A DNA stretch of 64,000 bases from Helianthus annuus. Its lineage: Eukaryota; Streptophyta; Magnoliopsida; Asterales; Asteraceae. The notes below the pieces were generated by a model, which was given only the letters and a program-made list of their open reading frames with translations, did no database searches and was not told where the DNA came from. This document shows positions 55,756-64,000 of the stretch, piece after piece; the stretch's first letter is position 1; the number at the start of each line of letters is the position of its first letter. The position numbers and the translations under genes are program-made. The stretch is from NCBI RefSeq assembly GCF_002127325.2, contig NC_035440.2, positions 75,332,464 through 75,396,463 of the forward strand, given 5' to 3'.

Positions 55756-57363
55756 GGGGAGATAGATAGTTGTACATAGTTTATTTTCAGAAAAATACAA
55801 AAACAGTAAAAAAATGCAAAAATACAAAAACATGATGAAATTGAAAAAAGAGCTTGTGTATATAGGGAAAATGATAGTACATCGGCTAGACAATTACTGT
55901 ATGCTAAAGATTTGGAAAGACAAAATGAGTTAAACAGTCTTACTAACGATGTGTCGATAGGTTTTCGTACATTTAGTAGATTTATTCGGGATATAAACCT
56001 AAAATTTCAAACTTGTGAAATTCGTGGGGAACACTACTTGGATATATAGGTAACCCCTGAAATCTCGTTTGAAAGGTCTCGTATTCTGATATACTAGGTG
56101 TTTATACTCAATGATGTCTGGGTATTATTCCGGGACTTCTGCTGAACGGTAGTTCTGACCTAGTCCTTGGCTAATACTTTATCCAAAATGCTTGAAATAT
56201 AGCATGAAGCCCTCAGCTGATTAGACAATAAAATTGATAATCAGTTGTTGTAGCTGAAAAGATCCTCTAAAGGGGACACACTGCTAAGTCGAATATGATA
56301 TCTCTCTGCTGAACGGAAGTTCTGACCTGAGATCCCTCAGTTCTCGCATTTAACCCCTAATTTATGTACAGACATCATTGTAGTATTCTTGCCTGTAAGA
56401 CTGAATATTGGGATTCTGGATACGGGAGTATATTCAAGAGGTGGGACACATGAATTGATCTAAGTTCTTAAAACACTTAAACGTATCCTGAATAGATTGA
56501 AGTTTGTGTGAGAATTTAAGATGGATCAGTATATCGACAATCGAGGTGAATTGTTTAAGTCTGAATATGTAATATAGCTTAACGGTACTTGTAATCTGTC
56601 TGAGAAGCTGATATGATTCCCTGACACGCTCACCAAAAATAAGTTGTAAATAGTTTATTTTCTGCAATTTTAAGTTTTCTGTTATTTCATTTCTTAGTTT
56701 AGATCTTTTTAAAATCCAAAAAGATTTTATTTCTGCTTTATTTTAGACAAACCAGAGTAGAAAGTTGATTGTCAGATTCTAGAAAGATGAAGCAGATACA
56801 GGAGATTCTGAGCTGAAGAATGAGGAGAGCTTACATTGATGGAAGTTTGATTGTTTTCTAAGTCACATACAAGTTCATTAAGTTGATACTTGTTATTTTC
56901 AGAAAAAGTTGAAAATTATTTTACTAAATCAGTTTGATTTGTCAAAAGATCAACCAGGGTCATTAAATTGAACTTGGTAGATTAATCAAGTATTTAGGGT
57001 CATTAATTTGAACTTGAAAACTTGAGTGGATTTCTAAAGCTGATTGAGTTAGTTTTTATTGGTTGAAAAGATAGATGGTAATGTTATTTGGTGAGTAACA
57101 GGTTTGAACTTTATTTCCCAACGGAGACAAATTGTCAAAGCTTGAACCAGATATTTCAAGATCCCAACATGCTGAGAGGGGGAGTCTGTGAAAGGGGGAG
57201 TCTGGATCTACTGCTATCGGGAAGATGGAAGATAGAGACAGGTGTTAATGCTAAAACCTATGAAGAATGCTTGAGAGGATAGATAGAGTTGGTGAAAAGA
57301 CAAAGACTAAAGACTATGGAACTGAAGACTGATAAAGACTACGTCAACATCCAAGGGGGAGTC
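55756..57363 (+). other. 3' noncoding region of F
   Basis: No ORF of note. Polypurine tracts at about 55753, 57176, 57192 and 57353-57363 (terminal). The conserved structured block lies at about 55980-56670: stem GTATTATTC (56122-56130) with a degraded partner GGCTAATAC (56169-56177). ACTAGGTG/GACCTAGT has one mismatch. Confidence 0.78.
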
Positions 57364-57811
57364 TGTTGATGCACGGAATGACTGTTGACTGCGTCTACAA
57401 AAAGTCTGAAGTCGAAATTGGTCAATAAGGGGTCAAGGTGTAAATATTGTGTGAAATAGGGTTAGGATCGCTTATTTGTCAAGTTTCATTATGGACCGCT
57501 TATGTGTCTTAGTATGGACCGCTCATATGTCATTATGTGGATCGCTTTTGTGTCAAGTGTTCTGGACCGCTCATTTGGCATGTCTTATGAGCGGACCAGG
57601 AACTCTATAAATAGGCTGAGCGGTTCATAGTTGTTATGCATGTATGTGTGTGTGCTTAGGAGTCGAAACTCTGTCAAAATTTCATCAGAAAGCAATAAAA
57701 AGATAGGAATTGAAAGGATAAGCTGTTGTAACTTCATATATGTTGATTCCGCCTTCATACATGAAGATGAGCTACTCTGACTGACTTTTCGGGTCAAAGA
57801 ACGGTCCAACA
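57364..57811 (+). repeat. 3' LTR of F
   Basis: 448 bp, after CAAGGGGGAGTC and before AACAG (57812-57816). About 4 differences from the 5' LTR. Confidence 0.95.
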
Positions 57812-58384
57812 AACAGAACCGGCTGCCTAAGCGTATCGATGATACTACCACTACTACTTCTGCTACTCCTAGTGACAACAAACGAAAATGGGATGGAACT
57901 TCCAGCAAGGGTTCAACTACGGTTCAGTCCCAGGCACAACAGCGAAAGATCGATGACTACCAGTGTCCGGGTCAGCAGTCTTCTGGTAGTCAAAGGCAGG
58001 GTGGATATCGAGGAAATCTTCTGAAGTGCAACACATGTAAGAGACACCACAATGGTCAGTGCAGCAAGGGTCGTTGTCAGAGGTGTCTCAAGATGGGTCA
58101 TGAAGCTAAGGATTGCAGGAGCTCACGACCTGCGAATCAGAACCGTCAACAACAACCACCAGCTCCACAGAACAAGCAGCAGCGAGGCAACAGGGGATGC
58201 TTTCAGTATGGTGCTGAAGGCCACTTCAAGCGGGACTGCGCACCAGTTAAATCAAAATTAGAACAACAACAACAATAATCAGGGCAATGGGAACAACAAC
58301 GGGGGAAACAATGATGGAAATAATGACGCCAGGGGTCGAGTGTTTGTGCTGGGTTAGGGTGATGCAAGGAATGATCCTAACGTA
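57812..58384 (+). pseudogene. gag: Gag of G, C-terminal zinc-knuckle part
   Basis: Resumes after F with NRLPKRIDDTTTTTSATPSD, then [34 protein letters not shown] and CFQYGAEGHFKRDC. In the last knuckle the second Cys is Tyr, so zinc binding is probably lost. A frameshift near 58240-58275 and a TAG at 58356-58358 (GLG then stop) precede the protease. Confidence 0.85.
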
Positions 58385-59890
58385 GTGATGGGTAAGTTTC
58401 TTCTCGACGACTTTTATGTTACTGTTTTATTTGATTCGGGTGCCGATACCAGTTATGTGTCTCTAAAAGTTAGTCAAATGCTCAAGCGCACACCAACACT
58501 TTTGAACACCAAGCATGTCGTAGAGTTAGCTAATGGTAAAAGTTTAGAGGCCACACACGTAGTTAAGGGTTGTAATCTCGTCTTAGCTGGTCAGACCTTC
58601 TCTATCGATCTCATTCCCATAGTTCTGGGTAGTTTCGACATCGTCATTGGGATGGATTGGTTATCCCAACAGCGAGCAGAAATCCTATGCAAAGAGAAGA
58701 TTGTTCGTAATCCTTGTGCTGGTAAAGAACCTCTCGAAGTTCAAGGAGACAAGAGTGGTGCCGTGGTGGGCATCATCTCCTTTCTTAAGGCTCAGAAGTG
58801 TTTGCGAAAGGGCCACACCACTATTTTAGCGTTTGTTACTGACACATCAACGAAAGTGAAGAGATTAGAGGATATTCCAGTAGTACGTAACTTTCCTCAA
58901 GTGTTTCCTGAAGATTTACCTGGGCTACCGCCTCATCGCCAGGTCGAATTCCAAATCGAACTAGCTCCTGGAGCAGCGCCCATAGCTCAAGCACCGTATC
59001 GTTTAGCTCCATCAGAACTAGATGAACTGTCCACGCAATTGCAAGAACTCTTGGATAAGGGTTTCATTCGTCCTAGCTCTTCGCCCTGGGGAGCTCCAGT
59101 GTTGTTTGTGAAGAAGAAAGACGGTACCTTCCGTATGTGCATAGATTACCGAGAATTAAACAAGGTGACCGTGAAGAACCGCCATCCTCTTCCACGTATT
59201 GATGACTTGTTCGATCAGTTGCAAGGGTCGAGCTACTATTCGAAGATTGATATGAGGTCAGGCTACCATCAACTGAGAGTCCGGGACGAGGACGTCTCCA
59301 AAACAGCATTCAGAACTCGCTACGGCTACTATGAGTTTCTGGTCATGCCATTCGGGCTAACAAACGTACCTGCAGTCTTCATGGATCTTATGAACAGAGT
59401 GTGCAAGCCTTACTTGGATAAGTTTGTTATTGTATTAATCGACGACATCCTGATCTACTCTAAGAGTCAGGAGGAACACGAGCGACATCTACGACTTATT
59501 TTGGAACTACTTCGAACAGAACAGTTGTACGCCAAGTTTTCGAAATGCGACTTTTGGCTTCGTGAAGTTCACTTTCTAGGCCACGTGGTAAACAAGGATC
59601 GGATTCATGTTGATCCATCCAAGGTAGACTCGATCAAGAACTGGCCTGCACCTCGTACACCAACGGAAATCCGCCAATTCTTGGGTTTGGCGGGCTACTA
59701 CAGAAGGTTCATTAAAGACTTCTCAAAGATTGCGCAGCTGCTTACTCTACTAACTCAAAAAGGGGTCACCTATCGTTGGGGTGATGCACAAGAATCAGCA
59801 TTCCAACATTTGAAGAACAGACTTTGTAGCGCACCTATTCTCTCATTACCTGAAGGCACAGATGATTTTGTGGTTTATTGCGACGCATAA
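58385..59890 (+). CDS. pol: Protease and RT of gypsy G
   Basis: 501 open codons. Protease [12 protein letters not shown] at about residues 17-28. RT has [42 protein letters not shown] and LIDDILIYS with the catalytic DD. The frame ends at TAA (59888-59890) right after VVYCDA, the first RNase H motif, where I has Ser. Reverse transcriptase copies element RNA to DNA. The upstream Gag fusion is also broken. Confidence 0.9.
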   Translation: MMGKFLLDDFYVTVLFDSGADTSYVSLKVSQMLKRTPTLLNTKHVVELANGKSLEATHVVKGCNLVLAGQTFSIDLIPIVLGSFDIVIGMDWLSQQRAEILCKEKIVRNPCAGKEPLEVQGDKSGAVVGIISFLKAQKCLRKGHTTILAFVTDTSTKVKRLEDIPVVRNFPQVFPEDLPGLPPHRQVEFQIELAPGAAPIAQAPYRLAPSELDELSTQLQELLDKGFIRPSSSPWGAPVLFVKKKDGTFRMCIDYRELNKVTVKNRHPLPRIDDLFDQLQGSSYYSKIDMRSGYHQLRVRDEDVSKTAFRTRYGYYEFLVMPFGLTNVPAVFMDLMNRVCKPYLDKFVIVLIDDILIYSKSQEEHERHLRLILELLRTEQLYAKFSKCDFWLREVHFLGHVVNKDRIHVDPSKVDSIKNWPAPRTPTEIRQFLGLAGYYRRFIKDFSKIAQLLTLLTQKGVTYRWGDAQESAFQHLKNRLCSAPILSLPEGTDDFVVYCDA

Positions 59891-61768
59891 ATTCAGGGCC
59901 TCGGTTGTGTATTGATGCAACGGGATAAAGTCATTGCTTATGCTTCGCGCTAACTCAAAGTTCATGAAAGAAACTACACTACACACGATTTGGAGCTGGG
60001 AGCTGTTATTTTCGCACTTAACATATGGAGACATTACCTGTACGGTACCAAGTGCACCATCTACACCGATCACAGGAGTCTCGAGCATATCTTCAAGCAA
60101 AAGGAGTTGAACATGCGACAACGTCGATGGGTCGAGCTATTGAACGATTACGAATGCGCGATCAAGTACCATCCGGGCAAGGCAAATGTTGTGGCCGACG
60201 CCCTCAGTCGAAAAGATATTGCACCTAGACGCGTACGAGCATTACAACTTACCATCCAGACTAGTCTTCCTGCACAGATACGAGATGCTCAGGTAGAAGC
60301 ATTGAAACCAGAAAACGTTAGGGCCGAAGCCTTACGCGGCTCAAGACAACGGTTAGAACAAAAGGAAGACAGCGCTTATTACGTAACAGGACGCATTTGG
60401 GTCCCACTCTATGGCAACTTACGAGAACTTGTAATGGATGAAGCACATAAGTCTCACTACTCAGTACATCCTGGTTCAGATAAGATGTACCACGATCTCA
60501 TAACTACGTATTGGTGGCCTAGCATGAAAGCTCACATAGCGACTTACGTTGGCAAATGTTTGACTTGTGCGAGAGTCAAGACCGAATACCAGAAACCATC
60601 GGGCCTACTCCAGCAACCAAAGATACCACAATGGAAATGGGAGGAAATTTCCATGGATTTCGTTACCGGCCTGCCTAGATCTCGACGTGGAAACGATACT
60701 ATTTGGGTGATCATGGATCGACTCACTAAGTCTGCTCACTTTTTGGCTATTAAGGAAACAGACAAGTTCTCAACTTTAGCAGACATTTACTTAAAGGAAG
60801 TGGTTTCGAGGCACGGGGTGCCCACCTCTAATATTTCTGATTGTGATGCACGATTTACTTCAGAACTGTGGCAAGCGATGCACAAATCTTTTGGCTCTAA
60901 ACTAGACATGAGCACAGCTTATCACCCGCAGACGGATGAGCAGTCTGAACGCACCGTCCAGACTCTAGAAGACATGCTTCAGGCATGTGTAATCGATTTC
61001 GGCAACGGCTGGGAAAAACATCTCCCGTTTGTGGAGTTTTCGTATAACAACAGTTACCACACCAGCATTCAAGCCGCTCCATTTGAGGCATTGTATTGGC
61101 GTAAATGCCGATCACCTCTCTGTTGGGCCGAGGTGGGGGATAGTCAGATCATGAGTCCAGAACTTGTAGTAGATGCAACGGAAAGAATTGCTCAGATACG
61201 ACAACGAATGGCGGCAGCTCGTGACTGTCAGAAAAGCTACGCTGATAAGTGCAGGAAACCATTCGAGTTCCAGGTTGGGGATCGAGTGCTACTCAAAGTC
61301 TCACCTTGGAAAGGTGTAGTTAGTTTTGGCAAACGAGGCAAGCTCAATCCGCGGTATGTCGGACCGTTCGAAATCATAGAGAAAATAGGCAAAGTGGCCT
61401 ACAAACTGAACCTACCAGCAGAACTTGGTGGAGTTCACAACGTTTTCCACGTGTCAAATTTGAAGAAGTGTCTGTCAGATGAGACCCTCATGGTTCCTTT
61501 GAAGGAGCTCACTATCGACGAGCAGTTGCGATTCGTCGAGGAACCAGTTGAAATCACGGACCGGGACGTTAAGGTCCTCAACCACACAAGAATACCCCCT
61601 GTTCGAGTTCGTTGGAACTCCCGCCGTGGCCCAGAGTTCACCTGGGAACGAGAAGATCAAATGAAACTCAAGTATCCCCAGTTGTTCAAGAACAATGCAA
61701 CCACTACTGAGGCTGAAGCTACTACAGAATTTCGGGACGAAATTCCAAATCAACGGGGGATGATGTGA
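59891..61768 (+). pseudogene. pol: RNase H and integrase of gypsy G
   Basis: Same frame as the RT. After TAA 59888 it reads [20 protein letters not shown], a second TAA near 59953, then is open from about 59954 to TGA 61766-61768. RNase [12 protein letters not shown] and [14 protein letters not shown]. Integrase: [33 protein letters not shown] (I has SDRDARF) and QTDEQSERT, where I has [10 protein letters not shown]-terminal [18 protein letters not shown]. Only two nonsense changes separate it from a continuous pol. Confidence 0.88.
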
Positions 61769-61864
61769 CACCCCAGGAAAACCAGTGAACTATGCAACTT
61801 AACTAGCTTCCTCAGTAACCGCATGTTAAATTTCGGGACGAAATTTCTTTCAAGTTGGGGATAA
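61740..61864 (+). other. Duplicated polypurine/LTR-start junction of G
   Basis: Outer junction: GGGACGAAATTCC...AACGGGGGATGA then TGTGACACCCC at 61764. Inner junction: GGGACGAAATTTC...AGTTGGGGATAA then TGTGACAACTCG at 61865. They are 101 bp apart, and the outer one overlaps the pol stop. The G 5' LTR uses the inner end; solo LTR H (39374 versus 39475) uses the outer end. Confidence 0.8.
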
Positions 61865-64000
61865 TGTGACAACTCGAGTTTCCAAGATTCCATCTTCGCA
61901 TTTATTACACGTTAATTGTTAAGTTGTTTGTTCATACGACTTGTTTGCCTTGTAATGGTACGCGTTGGATTATATGTCGAGACGTTCGTTTGTTATGTTA
62001 TCTGTTTAATGTGATTAAGGTGTTTGATTGTATATCATGTAACCTGTTTGGAAACTTAAACTACTTAAACTTTAAATGAGTCCGACGAAACGGAGTGTTT
62101 CGCCATTAACCATCTCGACGAAACCAAAAATGCATTTCGTCACACACACCTCGACGAAACAGGCGTTTCGCCGGCCCAATGTACGTCGAAGCCCAGTTAG
62201 GGCCCAGTACCCTGTTTCGTTTATAACTATTTGAAACGGTTTCAGTTTCACACACCTTTGGCAAAAGAATCGAAACCCTAGAGCTCTCTCTTCTGTGTGA
62301 CGGCAGTTTGAAGTTCTCGAAGCTATTCTTAGCAATCAACCCGTTATTTCTCCTATCTCGGTTAGTGTTAATCATTGTTGATTGAATCATTGTTAACTGT
62401 GTAATTGAAATCGGATTTAATTGATTACTTGGTAAGGTTCATGTCCATGATTAGATGATTTTTTTATTATAATAGGATCTAGATTATCAGATTACGGGTC
62501 CATATGTCGAGAGCGGATTGCTTGATGATTTGTGGCTAGTAGATAGGGTTGATATTCTGTCTCGAACCATTTAGACTAAACTCGATGCTCTTGAATGAAA
62601 TTGTATGCCACGGTTTATGTTTTGGTTGATATTTGCATACCACGATCATCACTGGATTGAATATTAAACGAATATACGTTATAACTTTGTGGGTATCAAT
62701 GATTACTGTGTTGAATGATTACTATATGATTGATGATGTTGATGACGGCAGTTCGGGTTTATGTGTTTTACGAAACGGTTATGTGACGTAACTGATCTTT
62801 TGGACGAAACGGAATCACGGCGAAACGGGTGTGTTTCGCCAAGGGTAATAACGGCAAAATGGGTGTTTTTCGCCAAGGGTAACAACGACGAAACAGGGGA
62901 GTTTCGTCGAATGGGAATCATGACGAAACAAATGTGTTTCATCAAGAGGGTAAACTGCACAGTGAACTCAGTTAACTCTGTTAGTAATTAACTAGGTTAG
63001 TGAAGACTATGCTAACTGATAAGGATGGTACAAGTGACTGGTAATTGATAAGCATGACTTGCATGAACTTGTATAACTGTTAGATGCTATGTGTTAGTTG
63101 TTACTTGCATGTACATGATGATCTTGACTGTCAGTCGTACTTTGTGAATGTAAACTGATTGTAAATACATGCATAACTATAGGACATGATTGATTACTTA
63201 CGAGCATATAATTTAACATACCGAGCAAACCAAGGTGAGTTCACACTCTTTCCAAGGCATGGGATTCCCAAGTGTTGGGAATGGGTAAATGAACTAAACG
63301 GTAATTTCGACCATCCTCCGTGGGTAGGATGCCAAGAATACACACTGGACCAAACCTCTATCATTAAGTCCCTCATTTATATCGACTTAATCGCCGAGGC
63401 CTATGGCGAGCGGGTCATTAGTTAATAGCGCTATTAGGTTTAACAAACCTTACACCATGTCGTTCGAACGGGCGTGTACTAATGGACTATGGGCAAAGGG
63501 TCAATGCTGATAGGCATTGACTTAGGTCACCTCTTACATTTTCTTAGCAGTCGATACACACGGTCTAGTAACACATGGGAAGCCCCCACTAATCTTCACA
63601 AACATGTCTGGGAGACCACGATACGAATTAATACAATACATGGTTTACGAAATAAGCATACGATTTACGAACACTATGACTAAACAACCAACTGTGAACT
63701 CGCTCAACTTTGTTGTTGACTCTCTGTTACATGCCTTGCAGGACGTTAGGTACTCATGGAGCTTGCACTGGGAGGCACAGTCGTTGTGGGACATGGACAG
63801 TGGATGCCATGTTAAAACATTATAACACTTTGAACTTATTACTTATGTTTGGGTTTTCACAATTATGCTTCCGCTAAACACTTAACTATGCTTTTGTTTT
63901 GAACACCTTTCATATTGTTTGGTTGAATTACATTTACTACTTACATTGTTCAATATGATTGGTGGCTTGATCCTGGTCATGTCACGCCTCCAAGCGGTGA
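61865..64000 (+). repeat. 3' LTR of G, truncated by window edge
   Basis: Matches 24191-26357, lacking about 31 terminal bases. It contains array 1 at 62085-62172 (one unit shorter than the 5' copy), array 2 at about 62804-62943, and the putative intron 63235-63741. Confidence 0.9.

Larger units (their letters stand above)
34980..57811 (+). mobile_element. Element F: Sirevirus with pol, split by H and I
   Basis: LTRs of 448 bp (TGTTGATGCA...GTCCAACA) with AACAG duplications at 34975-34979 and 57812-57816. Without the 12.3-kb H/I insertion it is about 10.5 kb. It has a primer site, leader array, large Gag, and copia-order protease, integrase, RT, RNase H. It is the only copia element here with enzymes and the possible type of helper for B, D and E. 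LTRs differ at about 4 sites by eye (0.9%). Frameshifts and insertion make it inactive. Confidence 0.93.
24191..64000 (+). mobile_element. Gypsy element G (Tekay/Del-like), runs off right edge
   Basis: Plus-strand chromovirus-like element with 5' LTR, primer site, gag, pol and a 3' LTR that lacks about its last 30 bases in the window. Gag is interrupted by E and F. Without nested insertions it is about 9.5 kb. Several nonsense changes make it defective. Its right target site is off-window; its left flank is gypsy C LTR. Confidence 0.9.

Noticed and set aside
55756..57363. Envelope-like ORF downstream of pol in F
   Set aside because: Some Sireviruses have one, but this region has stops in all frames and no transmembrane-type ORF.

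Overview
This window holds no recognisable host gene. It is a nest of LTR retrotransposons from a large, repeat-rich plant genome. The evidence is plant-type Ty1/copia Gag (UBN2 / Retrotran_gag_2 plus CCHC knuckles), Sirevirus-like copia pol, Tekay/Del-like Ty3/gypsy pol, tRNA-iMet primer sites (TGGTATCAGAGC) and plant TATA boxes. A eudicot is likely and Asteraceae is possible, but the lineage cannot be fixed from the sequence. I name the elements A to I.

Layout. The oldest layer is gypsy C (minus strand): 3-kb LTR 7630-10800, decayed gag-pol 10869-15307, leader, and a second LTR starting at 23477. LTR 7630-10800 also serves as the 5' LTR of another copy (C') whose internal region runs off the left edge, so C' and C form a tandem sharing one LTR. 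Copia A (minus, 1-7470) sits in the C' leader and carries copia-like B (984-6218) in its gag. Copia-like D (15716-23285) sits in the C leader. Gypsy G (24191 to beyond 64000, plus) sits in the right-hand C LTR. The gag of G carries copia-like E (26919-34443, minus) and Sirevirus F (34980-57811, plus). The gag of F carries gypsy solo LTR H (39374-51710), and H carries intact gypsy I (41629-51293, minus). The nest C>G>F>H>I is five levels deep, with 5-bp target-site duplications wherever both flanks are visible: aacac, tgatt, cacct, aacag, gctga, gaagc.

Function. Only F encodes copia protease, integrase, RT and RNase H, and it is frameshifted. B, D and E have LTRs, primer sites and a very large Gag but no pol, so if mobile they need enzymes in trans. 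They share with F a structured 3' noncoding block and Gag motifs. I has a single open 1511-codon gag-pol and LTRs with one difference seen by eye, so it is very young.

Most interesting signals: (1) arrays of a short CG-core motif in both LTR and untranslated leader of every copia element, each element with its own matched variant in both places, and analogous but unrelated CG-rich arrays in the gypsy LTRs; (2) a pseudoknot-like fold in the copia 3' noncoding block and a hairpin after the gag stop, both with compensatory changes between copies; (3) a conserved putative intron inside the LTRs of G, H and I, plus a 99-nt putative intron in the gag of G; (4) duplicated polypurine-tract/LTR-start junctions about 90-100 bp apart, with different copies using different ends.
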